Both the position numbers and the translations under genes were made by a program. From contig NZ_JAAAMU010000002.1 of NCBI RefSeq assembly GCF_009909195.1, positions 62,001 through 126,000 of the forward strand: a stretch of DNA of 64,000 nucleotides. Direction: 5' to 3'. The DNA is from Paenibacillus sacheonensis. GTDB lineage: Bacteria > Bacillota > Bacilli > Paenibacillales > Paenibacillaceae. The notes below the pieces were generated by a model. That model did no database searches. It saw nothing but the letters and a program-made list of their open reading frames with translations, and had not been told where the DNA came from. Shown one piece after another: positions 44,190 through 53,925 of this stretch. The number at the start of each line of letters is the position of its first letter. The stretch's first letter is position 1.

Positions 44190-46508
44190 ATGAGCAAAAT
44201 CCGCATATTGGACGAGCAGCTGGCCAACCAAATCGCTGCGGGCGAGGTCGTGGAACGGCCATCCTCCGTCGTGAAGGAGCTGGTCGAGAATGCCGTCGAC
44301 GCCGGCAGCTCCGCGATCGACATCGTCATCGAGGAAGGCGGTCTGACGCTGATCCGCGTGACGGATAACGGCTCCGGCATCGAAGGCGACGACATCCATA
44401 CGGCGTTTTACCGCCATGCAACGAGCAAAATCTCGTCCAGCAAAGATTTGTTCCGCATCGCCAGCCTCGGATTCCGCGGCGAAGCGCTGCCGAGTATCGC
44501 GGCGGTTGCCAAGGTGGAATGCCTGTCCGCCCCGGACGGCAGCGGACTCGGCCGCAAGCTCGTGATTGAAGGCGGCACGATCATCGCCAACGAAGAGACG
44601 AACGCGCCGCAGGGAACGGACATCAGCGTTCGGGAGTTGTTTTACAATACGCCCGCGCGACTGAAATACATGAAGACGATCCAGACGGAACTGGGCCATA
44701 TCGCCGATTACGTGAACCGGCTTGCCTTGGCGCATCCCGGCATCGCCTTTACGCTCAAGCACAACGGCAGCACGCTGCTGCGCACGCTCGGCAGCGGCGA
44801 CAGGCTGCAGACGTTCGCCGCCATCTACGGAACCGCTACGGCGAAAGCGATGCTGCCCGTAGAAGGGGAACATCCCGATTACGAGCTGCGCGGCATTATA
44901 TCGAAGCCGGAGCAGACGCGTTCCAATCGCAACGGCATCACGATTGTCGTGAACGGCCGTTATATCAGGAGCTTCGTCCTGAATCAGGCGATGATGCAGG
45001 CGTATCACACGCTGCTGCCGATCAACCGGTTTCCGCTAGCGGTGCTGGAGCTCGGCATGCATCCGTCCCTGCTGGACGTGAACGTGCATCCTTCCAAAAT
45101 GGAAGTCCGTTTCAGCAAGGAAGCGGAGCTGCGGGAATTCATCGAGGATGCGATCAGGCGCGCGCTCGGCAAGCAGCGGCATATTCCGGGGCCGGCGGCG
45201 CCTGCCGAACGCTCGAAGCCGGCTTTTATTCAGGATCGCATCTCGTTCCATCAGCCGGAACCGGAAGCTTCCGCCTACGGTGCTTCAATGACGCCGCCGG
45301 TGCCGCCGAGAGACGATCAAACCGTTCTAGGATCATCGGATCCGAGCCGCCCGGCAACCGGGCCGTCCAGTGCCGGGCAATCCATGACGGGCAGCCCAGC
45401 AGCGGGTAAAGCTCCTTCAGCTGCACGTCCGGCTTCCGCCCAGGCTATATCGCCCCTCGAAGTTGCAGCCGCGCTGGAGAAGGCGGAGCAGTCGTTCGGC
45501 ATCCGGGCCGCCGACAAGCCGTGGGCGCCTGCACCGGCGCGAGGGTCATCGCAAGCGCCTTGGGCAGGCAGCGAGAAGACGAAGCCGTCGATTCCCCGCG
45601 ATGCGACGGAACGGTTATATTCGCCGCCGGCCGCGCAGCGCGATCCATGGCGCGCGCAGGAATCGCCGGCAGCGGGAAGCGGCTACGCTGCTTCCGATGC
45701 GGCGTTCGATGCGGCATCTGATGCGGCAACCGCTACTGGCCATTCCGCCGAAATCGCGCGACCGTCAAGTTCTGCTGAACGGAGGGATGCGACCGACATG
45801 GATGACCCGGCGCGTAGTATAGACCGCACGCGATTCAATGATCAGGGGGCGGCCGTTGCTTCGCCTGCTGCTTCATACGAGTCCGTATCCGAAGCCGAGC
45901 CATCCGCAGCTGCGCACCCCGCATTCCCCGAGCTGTACTGGATCGGACAGCTTCACGGTACCTATATCGTGGCGCAGAACGAAGAAGGTCTCTTCCTTAT
46001 CGATCAGCATGCCGCGCATGAACGGATCCATTACGAGTATTTCCTGGCCAAATTCGGCCGGCCTGAGCAGGCGAGCCAGCAGCTGCTCGTGCCGCTCACG
46101 CTTGAATTTACGGCAGCCGAGGCGGGGGCCCTGCGCGGAAAGCTGCATTTGCTGCAGGAAGCGGGCGTAGAGCTGGAGCCGTTCGGCGCCAACACGTTCC
46201 TTGTGCGTTCCTATCCCGAATGGCTTCCGGCGGGTCAAGAAGGCGATGTCATCGGCGAGATGACGGATTGGCTGCTGCAAGAGCGGGGCGCCGTCGATGT
46301 CGGCAAGCTGCGGGAGAAGTCGGCGATCATGTGCGCGTGCAAAGCGTCGATCAAAGCGAATGACCGCCTGACGCGCGAAGAAGGGGAAGGGCTGCTCCGG
46401 CGGCTGGCCGCGTGCGCGATGCCGTATACATGCCCGCACGGACGGCCGATCGTCGTGCACATGACCACTTACCAGCTGGAGAAAATGTTCAAGCGGGTGA
46501 TGTCATGA
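44190..46508 (+). CDS. mutL: DNA mismatch repair endonuclease MutL
   Basis: 772 residues. The GHKL ATPase has IAAGEVVERPSSVVKELVENAVDAG, DNGSGI and GFRGEALPSIAAVA. The C-terminal domain holds the metal-binding endonuclease motif DQHAAHERIHYEYF (near 604) and a late CPHGRP zinc-site motif, so this MutL nicks DNA itself, as in species without MutH. The linker (about 337-577) is very long and rich in Ala, Ser and Pro. ATG 44190 has AAAGGAGG 8 bases upstream. The ATG of the next gene overlaps its stop. Confidence 0.97.
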   Translation: MSKIRILDEQLANQIAAGEVVERPSSVVKELVENAVDAGSSAIDIVIEEGGLTLIRVTDNGSGIEGDDIHTAFYRHATSKISSSKDLFRIASLGFRGEALPSIAAVAKVECLSAPDGSGLGRKLVIEGGTIIANEETNAPQGTDISVRELFYNTPARLKYMKTIQTELGHIADYVNRLALAHPGIAFTLKHNGSTLLRTLGSGDRLQTFAAIYGTATAKAMLPVEGEHPDYELRGIISKPEQTRSNRNGITIVVNGRYIRSFVLNQAMMQAYHTLLPINRFPLAVLELGMHPSLLDVNVHPSKMEVRFSKEAELREFIEDAIRRALGKQRHIPGPAAPAERSKPAFIQDRISFHQPEPEASAYGASMTPPVPPRDDQTVLGSSDPSRPATGPSSAGQSMTGSPAAGKAPSAARPASAQAISPLEVAAALEKAEQSFGIRAADKPWAPAPARGSSQAPWAGSEKTKPSIPRDATERLYSPPAAQRDPWRAQESPAAGSGYAASDAAFDAASDAATATGHSAEIARPSSSAERRDATDMDDPARSIDRTRFNDQGAAVASPAASYESVSEAEPSAAAHPAFPELYWIGQLHGTYIVAQNEEGLFLIDQHAAHERIHYEYFLAKFGRPEQASQQLLVPLTLEFTAAEAGALRGKLHLLQEAGVELEPFGANTFLVRSYPEWLPAGQEGDVIGEMTDWLLQERGAVDVGKLREKSAIMCACKASIKANDRLTREEGEGLLRRLAACAMPYTCPHGRPIVVHMTTYQLEKMFKRVMS

Positions 46509-47275
46509 TCGTGACGACGGCTCAGAAGCCGACGCCGGAGCAAACTGCCTACGCGCAAGCGATCGCAGCCGAGCTGGAAGGACGCTTCGTGCCTCGCAAG
46601 CAGGATTCGCTGCAGCTGCTGGGACGCAAATACGAAGACCCGGTCCTCCTTGTTGCAGACGACCGCGGACTGCGCTATTATGAGGATTCGAAGGAACCGT
46701 TGTATTTTCATCCCAGCATGGCGTACGTCCGCGTCAAGCGGATGCGCAAGGGTGAACGGGACCCGTTGATCGCGCTGACCGGCTGCCTCCCGGGCGATTC
46801 CGTTATCGACTGTACGGCCGGCCTGGGATCGGATTCGATCGTGTTCTCTTACGGAGTAGGAGCGTCTGGCAAAGTGACGGCGCTCGAGAGCGAGCGCGTA
46901 TTGTACACGGTCGTGCGAGAAGGACTCCGGTCGTATCGGACGGGGCACGAGGACGTCAACGACGCGCTTCGCCGCATCGGGATGCGCTGCATCGACCATC
47001 TGTCGTACTTGAAGCAGCAGGCGGACAAGAGCGCGGACATCGTCTATTTCGACCCGATGTTCCGCCATCCGCTGCACGATTCTTCCGCCCTGGCGCCTCT
47101 CAGGGGACTGGCCAACGGCGCGGCGCTCAGCGAAGAATCCGTCAAGCAGGCACTGCGCGTCGCGCGCAAATGCGTCGTATTGAAGGAGCACGGAGACAGC
47201 GGGGAATTCGAGCGTCTCGGCTTCGAGAAGCGCCATCGCAACAAAATCGCATACGGAGTGATTATTCCATCATGA
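46505..47275 (+). CDS. Class I SAM-dependent methyltransferase, RsmJ-like
   Basis: 256 residues. The SAM-binding region is SVIDCTAGLGSDSIVFSYGVG, and IVYFDPMFRHP gives the D-P-x-F catalytic motif of N2-guanine RNA methyltransferases such as RsmJ (YhiQ). The ending (EHGDSGEFERLGFEKRHRNKIAYGVI) is the typical tail. The first ATG overlaps the mutL stop, and its own stop overlaps miaA, so the unit is tightly coupled. A ribosomal RNA target is likely, but Gram-positive homologs of this type are uncharacterised. Confidence 0.83.
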   Translation: MIVTTAQKPTPEQTAYAQAIAAELEGRFVPRKQDSLQLLGRKYEDPVLLVADDRGLRYYEDSKEPLYFHPSMAYVRVKRMRKGERDPLIALTGCLPGDSVIDCTAGLGSDSIVFSYGVGASGKVTALESERVLYTVVREGLRSYRTGHEDVNDALRRIGMRCIDHLSYLKQQADKSADIVYFDPMFRHPLHDSSALAPLRGLANGAALSEESVKQALRVARKCVVLKEHGDSGEFERLGFEKRHRNKIAYGVIIPS

Positions 47276-48285
47276 GCCCAGCCTCCCAAGAGCAAGCGAA
47301 TGCGAGACCGAAGCTGCTCGTGCTGATCGGGCCGACGGCAGTCGGCAAGACGCGCATGAGTCTGGACATCGCCAAGGCGTGGAACGCCGAAATTATTTCC
47401 GGTGACTCCATCCAGGTTTACGCCGGCATGGACATCGGCACAGCCAAGATCAAGCCGGAAGAACGGGAGGGCATTCCCCACCACTTGATCGACATATGCG
47501 ATCCTACGCATCCGTTCTCGGTCGCGGAATTCCAGGAGCGCTGCGCCGCGCTTATCCCGGACATTCTTAGCCGCGGCAAGCTGCCGTTCATCGTAGGCGG
47601 CACGGGCCTCTACGTAGAATCCGTCGCTTACGGCTATGATTTCGCCGAGGTGGGTTCCGACGATGCCTTTCGCGAGGAGATGAGCCGCTTTGCGCTCGAT
47701 AACGGCGCCGATGCGCTCCACGACAAGCTGAGGGCCGTCGATCCGGAAGCCGCGGAACGACTGCATCCCAACGACCAGCGCCGGGTGATCCGGGCAATGG
47801 AAGTGTTTCATTTAACGGGCACGACATTTACGGAGCAGCAGCAAGGACAGAAAAAGACATCGCCTTACGAACTGTGTATGGTCGGGCTGACGATGGACCG
47901 CGCTGTTCTGTATGCCCGCATCAACGAGCGTGTCGAGGCCATGATTGCGGAAGGCTTGATCGAGGAAGTTCAGGGCTTGCTGGACCGAGGCGTACCCGCT
48001 GACGCCGTCTCCATGCATGGTTTGGGCTATAAGGAGATCGTGCTTTATTTGCAGGGACATCTTACGCTTGAAGAAGCGGTCGAGCTGCTGAAGCGCGATA
48101 CGAGGCGGTTTGCCAAGCGGCAGCTGTCCTGGTTTCGGCATATGCCGGATATCCATTGGATCGACGCCTGTGAAAATTTTAACGAGAATTTGCAAGCGAT
48201 TCATGCTATAATAGCAGGAAAGTTTAGGCTGGAACTCGAATATACTTTTAACCAACCTTTTGACGATGGGGGTAACGCGCAATGA
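47272..48285 (+). CDS. miaA: tRNA dimethylallyltransferase MiaA
   Basis: 337 residues. The P-loop [11 protein letters not shown] and the substrate-binding [21 protein letters not shown] and [10 protein letters not shown] motifs identify MiaA, which transfers a dimethylallyl group to A37 of tRNAs reading codons that start with U. The ATG (47272) shares ATGA with the end of the upstream methyltransferase gene, and the stop shares ATGA with hfq. Confidence 0.97.
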   Translation: MSPASQEQANARPKLLVLIGPTAVGKTRMSLDIAKAWNAEIISGDSIQVYAGMDIGTAKIKPEEREGIPHHLIDICDPTHPFSVAEFQERCAALIPDILSRGKLPFIVGGTGLYVESVAYGYDFAEVGSDDAFREEMSRFALDNGADALHDKLRAVDPEAAERLHPNDQRRVIRAMEVFHLTGTTFTEQQQGQKKTSPYELCMVGLTMDRAVLYARINERVEAMIAEGLIEEVQGLLDRGVPADAVSMHGLGYKEIVLYLQGHLTLEEAVELLKRDTRRFAKRQLSWFRHMPDIHWIDACENFNENLQAIHAIIAGKFRLELEYTFNQPFDDGGNAQ

Positions 48286-48521
48286 ACAAATCTATCAACA
48301 TTCAGGATACGTTTCTGAACCAACTTCGCAAAGACAGCGTGCCGGTAACCGTGTATCTGACGAACGGTTTCCAAATCCGCGGTGTCATCAAAGCATTCGA
48401 CAACTTTACGATCGTTATCGACAGCGAAGGCCGCCAGCAAATGGTGTACAAGCATGCCATCTCGACGTTTACCCCGCAGCGCAACGTATCGCTCATGCAG
48501 GTTCAAGACAACGAAGCGTAA
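48282..48521 (+). CDS. hfq: RNA chaperone Hfq
   Basis: 79 residues, a typical short Gram-positive Hfq. The Sm1 ([16 protein letters not shown]) and Sm2 ([10 protein letters not shown], with the YKHA RNA-binding motif) segments are intact. It forms a hexamer that binds small RNAs. The start overlaps the miaA stop by 4 bases; this gene ends the mutS-mutL-miaA-hfq block. Confidence 0.96.
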   Translation: MNKSINIQDTFLNQLRKDSVPVTVYLTNGFQIRGVIKAFDNFTIVIDSEGRQQMVYKHAISTFTPQRNVSLMQVQDNEA

Positions 48522-48585
48522 CCAACCGACAAGCATGTTTTGAAACCTTTTTGAAGCATGTTTCGTTTAATTGGATATCGGCACG

Positions 48586-48620
48586 AAAAAGCAGCCTTGC
48601 GACGTGCGGGGCTGCTTTTC
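48586..48620 (+). terminator. Intrinsic terminator after hfq
   Basis: AAAAAGCAGCC (48586-48596) pairs with GGCTGCTTTT (48610-48619). A direct repeat AAGCATGTTT (around 48531 and 48554) is just upstream. Confidence 0.8.
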
Positions 48621-48695
48621 TATTGACGGGCGGTTTGGTGCGCCGCGCACGCGCTCGCCGATTGGCAGGAGGGGTGCTTGCACAACCCCGGGGAA

Positions 48696-48717
48696 GCGCG
48701 GCCGCAGCCGCTTTTTT
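48696..48717 (+). terminator. Second terminator-like hairpin before the PBP gene
   Basis: GCGGC (48698-48702) and GCCGC (48707-48711), loop CGCA, then six T residues. Together with a GGGGT/ACCCC stem at 48671-48689 it fills the 302-base gap between hfq and the PBP gene; no gene is seen there. TATAAA at 48769-48774 is the best -10 for the PBP gene but has no good -35. Confidence 0.65.
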
Positions 48718-48823
48718 GGGCGGGGACGACCTGTTTCATTCCATCCGTTGCCGTTTACACATATAGGGTATAAATAGAGAGAAGAGGCTGACTCGCGATT
48801 CGAATTGGAGGGGACCCTGGCTC

Positions 48824-51571
48824 ATGGCAGAAGGACCACGCAGCATGAAGAACGGCAAGAACGAGAAGAAAGGCAAGACGAAGAAGAAACGCAATAAACG
48901 CAAGCTCACCGTATGGCTGTTTTTCGGTGCGGCTATCGCGATCGTATGCGGCATCATCGGATATATGCTCATCATTTTGAACGGCGAACGGATTCTCGCC
49001 GACAATCAGGATAAATTGATTCTGCCGGAAGCGTCCACGATTTACGACGGTTCGGGCAAGGAAGTAACGAAGCTGGGCGCGAACCGCGAGAACGTGGAAT
49101 ACGCCGACATGCCCCAACTGATGCGGGATGCCGTCATCGCGACGGAGGATCAACGCTTCGAGAAGCATTTCGGCATCGATCTCTATTCCATCGGGCGCGC
49201 GGTCGTGAAGGACGTCGTGGCGCGCAGCGCCGTTGAAGGCGGCAGTACGATCACGCAGCAGCTCGCGAAGAACTTGTTCCTGACGCAGGACAAAACGTTC
49301 TTCCGCAAAGCGACGGAAGCCTCCATCGCCGTAGCGATCGAGCACAAGATGACCAAGGACGAGATCATCACGATGTACCTGAACCGGATTTACTTCGGCA
49401 AAGGCGCATGGGGCGTGAAAGCGGCGGCGGATTATTACTTTAATACCGATCTGAAAGATTTGAAGCTATGGCAGATCGCGACGCTGGCGGCCATCCCGAA
49501 AGCGCCCGCGACGTACAATCCGATCAATCATGCGGATAAATCGAAGGAGCGCCGGGCCGTCGTCCTGCAGCTGATGTACGATCAGAAGTACATCACGAAG
49601 GAAGAGATGGATCAAGCCAAAGCCGTCGATTACAAGCCCGTCCAGCATTCGAAAGACACGGAGACGTATCAAGCGTTCGTCGATTATGCCATCGACGAGG
49701 CGGAGAAGGTCAGCGGGTTGACCGAGGAAGAGCTTCGAAGCTCCGGCTATAATATCTACACCACGTTGAACACGAAGGCGCAGCTCGCGATGGAGAAAGA
49801 GTTCGAGGACGACAGCAACTTCGAGAAGAGCGTCGACGAGCAGCAGGAACAGGCCGCGATGATTATCGTGGATCACCGCACCGGCGAGATCCAAGGAATG
49901 GTCGGCGGGCGCGATTACGTCAATAAAGGGCTGAACCGCGTGAACGTTCCTCGGCAGCCGGGCTCGTCGTTCAAGCCGATTACGGTTTACGGGCCCGCGC
50001 TCGAGTCGGGAGATTGGTTCCCGTGGTCGACGCTTCAGGACGTGAAGAAATGTTACGGATCGTATTGTCCGTCCGACTCCAACAAAGTGAAGTACGTCGG
50101 TAACATCAGCATGCAGCAATCGATCAAAGAATCGCGGAATGCGTCGGCGGTTTGGCTGCTGAACGAAATCGGCGTCAAGGCGGGCTTGAATTTTGCCAAG
50201 GACCTCGGCTTTAAGCTGGACAGCTCGAAGGACCGCAACTTGGCGATCGGCCTGGGCGGTTTGACGTACGGGGTGACGCCTTACCAGATGTCGGCCGCAT
50301 ACAGCGCATTCGCCAACGACGGCAAGACCGTCGATCAGCATGCGCTGATCAAGATCACGGACAGCGAAGACGAACCGGTCTATACGTATCGGGCGCCGGA
50401 CTCCAAGCAAGTCATGAAATCGTCCACGGCCCGCTACATGACCGATATTTTGCAAGGCGTATTAGAGCGGGGCGGTACCGGCGTCAATGCGCGCATCGAC
50501 CGTCCGGTTGCCGGCAAAACGGGCACGACTCAAAACGGGATTCCGGGTCTTAGCAACGGATATAACCGGGATGCCTGGTTTGCGGGCTATACGCCTGAAT
50601 GGACAGCGGTCGTCTGGATGGGCTATGATCGTACCGATAAGAATCATATGATCAAGAAGAGCAGCGAGCAGTCGGCTGCCATGTTCGGGAAAGTCATGAA
50701 GGAAGCGATGGAAGGCGTTCCGAAAGGCAGCTTCACGAAACCGGCCGACGAAGAACATGAAGAGAAGCCTCCAGTCGGCATCGCGAACTTCAGCGCCGTC
50801 TATAACGATCAGAAAGCGGCCGTACAGCTCGCCTGGTCGCCGGTTGATGGCGAAGGGATTCAATATCGCATATTCCGCAAAGCCATCGGCGAGACAGAGT
50901 TCTCTAAGAACATGGATTCGCTGACGGCGACTGGAGTTGATGATCTGAACGTTGCGCCAGGCATGAGCTACGAGTATTATGTAGTAGCCTATGATCCGGC
51001 GAAAGACATGGAAGGTACGCCGTCGGCAACCGTGAAAGTGGATATTCCGGAAGCCGAGATCACGCCGCCTCCGACGGATCCGGGCAATAATCAGCCGGGC
51101 AACGGCAATGACGGCGAAGACGGGAACGGCGGCAATAACGGTGGAGGCAATAACGCCGGAGGCGACAACGGCGGCGATGGGAATACGCCGGGCAACGGCA
51201 CCGAAGGCCCCGGGAATGGGAATACGCCTCCGGATCAAGGCGGCAATAACGGCGGTCAGACGCCGGGCGATGGCGGTCAAACGCCGGGTAACGGCGGCGG
51301 GAATACGGGACAGCCGGGAGGTAATGGCGGCACCGGGAACGATAGCACCGGCGCCGGCGCCGGAACGGATCCAGGAACAGGCAGCGGCGACGGGACGAAT
51401 ACCGGAACCGGCACAGGTACCGGAACCGGTACAGGCACCGGAACCGGAACAGACGGCGGCAGTAATAACGCCGCCGGGGACGGCGCGAATCCTGCAAACG
51501 GCAAGAAACTGGCGCCTAAGGGAACCGGCATGAAAACGGACGACGGCGCGGCGAATCTAGATACGCCATAA
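48824..51571 (+). CDS. Class A penicillin-binding protein (PBP1A type) with Gly-rich tail
   Basis: 915 residues. A Lys-rich cytoplasmic start is followed by one membrane helix (LTVWLFFGAAIAIVCGIIGYMLII). The transglycosylase (GT51) has ATEDQRFEKHFGID (near 105) and EGGSTITQQLAKNLFL; the transpeptidase has the Ser-Lys motif PGSSFKPI (near 380), SRN and KTGTT (near 564). A fibronectin type III-like domain (about 655-740) precedes a 140-residue Gly/Asn/Thr/Pro-rich tail (about 748-885) built of short repeats. It polymerises and cross-links peptidoglycan. GGAGGGG lies about 9 bases before the ATG. Confidence 0.95.
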   Translation: MAEGPRSMKNGKNEKKGKTKKKRNKRKLTVWLFFGAAIAIVCGIIGYMLIILNGERILADNQDKLILPEASTIYDGSGKEVTKLGANRENVEYADMPQLMRDAVIATEDQRFEKHFGIDLYSIGRAVVKDVVARSAVEGGSTITQQLAKNLFLTQDKTFFRKATEASIAVAIEHKMTKDEIITMYLNRIYFGKGAWGVKAAADYYFNTDLKDLKLWQIATLAAIPKAPATYNPINHADKSKERRAVVLQLMYDQKYITKEEMDQAKAVDYKPVQHSKDTETYQAFVDYAIDEAEKVSGLTEEELRSSGYNIYTTLNTKAQLAMEKEFEDDSNFEKSVDEQQEQAAMIIVDHRTGEIQGMVGGRDYVNKGLNRVNVPRQPGSSFKPITVYGPALESGDWFPWSTLQDVKKCYGSYCPSDSNKVKYVGNISMQQSIKESRNASAVWLLNEIGVKAGLNFAKDLGFKLDSSKDRNLAIGLGGLTYGVTPYQMSAAYSAFANDGKTVDQHALIKITDSEDEPVYTYRAPDSKQVMKSSTARYMTDILQGVLERGGTGVNARIDRPVAGKTGTTQNGIPGLSNGYNRDAWFAGYTPEWTAVVWMGYDRTDKNHMIKKSSEQSAAMFGKVMKEAMEGVPKGSFTKPADEEHEEKPPVGIANFSAVYNDQKAAVQLAWSPVDGEGIQYRIFRKAIGETEFSKNMDSLTATGVDDLNVAPGMSYEYYVVAYDPAKDMEGTPSATVKVDIPEAEITPPPTDPGNNQPGNGNDGEDGNGGNNGGGNNAGGDNGGDGNTPGNGTEGPGNGNTPPDQGGNNGGQTPGDGGQTPGNGGGNTGQPGGNGGTGNDSTGAGAGTDPGTGSGDGTNTGTGTGTGTGTGTGTGTDGGSNNAAGDGANPANGKKLAPKGTGMKTDDGAANLDTP
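51400..51462 (+). repeat. Short tandem repeat coding the Gly-Thr run of the PBP tail
   Basis: About ten units of a degenerate six-base ACCGGA/ACAGGY repeat code for G-T-G-T in the C-terminal tail. Neighbouring Gly/Asn codons form looser repeats from about 51070. Copy number is likely to vary between strains. Confidence 0.75.
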
Positions 51572-51621
51572 CGCCTTTCACGAATTAAACGGCTAATCAA
51601 GACTGCGGAGGTTAATCGAAG

Positions 51622-52344
51622 ATGAATATGAAGAACCGGACGGCGCTCACCGTTGTCCTGTCCGCCATGCTGCTCGTAGCATCGGCATGCGGAACCAAAC
51701 CAGAAAATGCGGCCCAGAATCAAGGCAGCACGAACACGCAGACGGAAACTTCGGCAAGCGGCGGCACGAACAGCGAGAACGACGCCGACGGCGAAGCAGG
51801 CACGTCGAAGCAATGGTCCGAGAAGCCGAAGATGGCCATCGACACGTCCAAATCGTACAGCGCGGTGTTCAAGACGAACAAAGGCGACTTTACGGTAGAG
51901 CTGTACGCGAAGGATCGCCCGGAAACGGTCAACAATTTCGTGTTTTTATCGAAGGAGAAGTTTTATGACGGCGTGAAGTTCCACCGGATCATTCAATCCT
52001 TCATGATTCAAGGCGGAGACCCGACTGGCACGGGAGGCGGCGGCCCGGGGTATACGATCCCGGACGAACTGGATTCCAAGTATAAGTACGAGGAAGGCGT
52101 CCTCGCGATGGCGAAGACGAGCGCTCCGAACTCCGGCGGCAGCCAATTCTTCATCTGCTCCGGTGCGGATGCCGCGGGTTTGAACAATACCCCCGACTAT
52201 ACGATCTTCGGAAAGGTAACCGCGGGCATGGACGTCGTGAAGGCGATCGCTGCAACGCCGGTCGAGATGGATGCCAGCGGGAGAGAAGCGAGCGTGCCGA
52301 CGGAGGACGTTGTCATTAATACCATTGCGATCGAAGAGAAATAA
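51622..52344 (+). CDS. Cyclophilin-type peptidyl-prolyl isomerase lipoprotein
   Basis: 240 residues. A lipoprotein signal ends at VASAC; a Ser/Asn/Glu-rich spacer precedes the cyclophilin domain (from about residue 75: AVFKTNKGDFTVELYAKDRPETVNNFVFL). FHRIIQSFMIQGGDPTGTGGGG contains the active-site arginine and MIQGGD signature, and PNSGGSQFFI the second. It assists folding of exported proteins on the outer membrane face. TTAATCGAAG sits before the ATG with GGAGG 10 bases upstream. It follows the PBP gene by 50 bases, so they may be co-transcribed. Confidence 0.92.
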   Translation: MNMKNRTALTVVLSAMLLVASACGTKPENAAQNQGSTNTQTETSASGGTNSENDADGEAGTSKQWSEKPKMAIDTSKSYSAVFKTNKGDFTVELYAKDRPETVNNFVFLSKEKFYDGVKFHRIIQSFMIQGGDPTGTGGGGPGYTIPDELDSKYKYEEGVLAMAKTSAPNSGGSQFFICSGADAAGLNNTPDYTIFGKVTAGMDVVKAIAATPVEMDASGREASVPTEDVVINTIAIEEK

Positions 52345-52358
52345 GGTTGTCTTACGAG

Positions 52359-52386
52359 GAGAACGGCTGGATGCCGTTCTCTTTTT
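52359..52386 (+). terminator. Intrinsic terminator after the cyclophilin gene
   Basis: GAGAACGGC (52359-52367) pairs with GCCGTTCTC (52373-52381), then five T residues. The rest of the gap to 52657 shows no credible gene. Confidence 0.9.
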
Positions 52387-52657
52387 GTCTCTGCATGGAG
52401 CAATCAAGTTCAATACGTTGCATTCGTCCTGTGCTGCGTCGCATAACACTGGAATGGCGCTCGGTGCGCCGTTGAAGAACGAGAATGCCGTGCCGCCTTG
52501 TCCTGGGACAAAGCGGGGCTTGGTTTATTTTCGGGGGTCGCTGGAGATGGCCGCTCGATTGTGGTAATCTTTTTTTAATGAGGGAATTCTACCCTGCTGT
52601 CTGTATCCATTTCCGCGCAGCAATTGAAGCGAGATCCTAACGGAAAGGTCGTTCCGT

Positions 52658-53212
52658 ATGAAGCGAAAATTTTCTGACCGAGCCAATTGGCGCCGCATTC
52701 TGCGTAGAAGCTATACGTGCTTGACCATGGACGGGGATGAGTTTAAAGGATTGGTGACCTTCTATCGGATTCATGAATTGCGTGAACCATTGTGGAAAGA
52801 ATACAACGGGCGCAAGCTATGCCTGGCCGATCGAGGTTATTTATGGATGCAGCATTTCCCCCGGGGCGAACATTTCGTCGTAACGACGATGTTCGACGAT
52901 AAGAACCGCGTCGTTCAATGGTATATCGATATTTGCAAGACGCAAGGACTGACCGACCAGCAGGTTCCGTGGTTTGACGATTTGTACCTCGACGTCGTCG
53001 TGCTGCCGAGCGGGGAGGTCTTCCTGCTTGACGAGGATGAACTTGAGGAAGCCGTCATGCAGGGAGCCGTAACGAACAAGGATGCCGCATTGGCGCGCAA
53101 GACGGCGGGGAGATTGCTCTCCACGATACGAAATGGACGGTTTCGCTACTTCACGCTCAGTTTGAAGCATCGCAAGACGCTTGCCCAGAGCGGGGAACTC
53201 AGCGAATCGTGA
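52658..53212 (+). CDS. DUF402 protein (Ntdp-like nucleoside di/triphosphatase fold)
   Basis: 184 residues, the normal length. DRGYLWMQHFPRGEHFVVTTMFDD and RVVQWYIDICKTQGLTDQQVPWFDDLYLDVVVLPSG carry the conserved Trp, Tyr and Asp residues of DUF402 proteins; related enzymes hydrolyse nucleoside di- and triphosphates using a metal held by Asp/Glu (LDEDELEEA). ATG with GGAAAGG upstream. The stop overlaps the start of the YdcF gene. Confidence 0.87.
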   Translation: MKRKFSDRANWRRILRRSYTCLTMDGDEFKGLVTFYRIHELREPLWKEYNGRKLCLADRGYLWMQHFPRGEHFVVTTMFDDKNRVVQWYIDICKTQGLTDQQVPWFDDLYLDVVVLPSGEVFLLDEDELEEAVMQGAVTNKDAALARKTAGRLLSTIRNGRFRYFTLSLKHRKTLAQSGELSES

Positions 53213-53898
53213 CGCCTGCAGCTCCTCCGAAGCGCTCGCCCAAACGCCCAAAACGCAGCTCCCGCAGACGATTCCGTCCGGTCTTCCTGCTTCTGCGAAT
53301 CTGCGTTTGGGCCGCTGCCTTGGGCGTGCTTTGGTGCGCATACCTATTATGGCTCATTATGGGCTACGAGCCGCCGAAGACGGTTCCGAAAGCGGATGCG
53401 GCCATCGTCTTAGGCGCGGCGTTATGGGCCGATCAGCCAAGCCCCGGCTTGCGGGAACGGCTTGACAGCGGCTTGGCTTTGTACAAGCAGGGCAAGGTGA
53501 AGCATTTGATTCTGACCGGCGGACTCGATCGCAACGGATCGAAGCTGACCGAGGCGGAGGGCATGCGCAACTATTTGGCGGCCCATGGCGTGCCGGCTTC
53601 CGACATGGTGCTCGAGAATAAGGCCAGGAGCACCTACGAGAATCTGCTCTTCAGCAAGCCGCTCGCCGCCAAACGGGGCTGGAGCAAGCTGTTGATCGTG
53701 ACGCATGCCTTCCATGCGTCCCGTGCCAAGGATATCGCGGATTATTTGGATTATCCGGCGGATACGGCCGCGGTCGGATACAAATCGAAGGTTCTGCCGA
53801 TGGCGTTTACTTACACGCGCGAAATACTCGCATTCACCAAATGGAAGCTGGACGAGCAGTTTATGCGGCTCGGATTGCGGCTTCCCGACCCGTTCTGA
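53209..53898 (+). CDS. YdcF/DUF218 family membrane-anchored protein
   Basis: 229 residues. A very basic N-terminus (RSPKRPKRSSRRRFRP) and one membrane helix (VFLLLRICVWAAALGVLWCAYLLWLIM) precede a DUF218 domain (ADAAIVLGAALWADQPSPGLRERLDSGLALYKQGKVKHLILTGG, then EGMRNYLAAHGVP, ENKARSTYENLLFSKPL and IVTHAFHASRA). Relatives (SanA, ElyC, YdcF) act in envelope or lipid-carrier metabolism. The GTG start forms GTGA with the previous stop, so translation is coupled. Confidence 0.87.
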   Translation: MTPAAPPKRSPKRPKRSSRRRFRPVFLLLRICVWAAALGVLWCAYLLWLIMGYEPPKTVPKADAAIVLGAALWADQPSPGLRERLDSGLALYKQGKVKHLILTGGLDRNGSKLTEAEGMRNYLAAHGVPASDMVLENKARSTYENLLFSKPLAAKRGWSKLLIVTHAFHASRAKDIADYLDYPADTAAVGYKSKVLPMAFTYTREILAFTKWKLDEQFMRLGLRLPDPF

Positions 53899-53925
53899 AT
53901 CCCCGCGAAGCGCGACTAAAATCTG

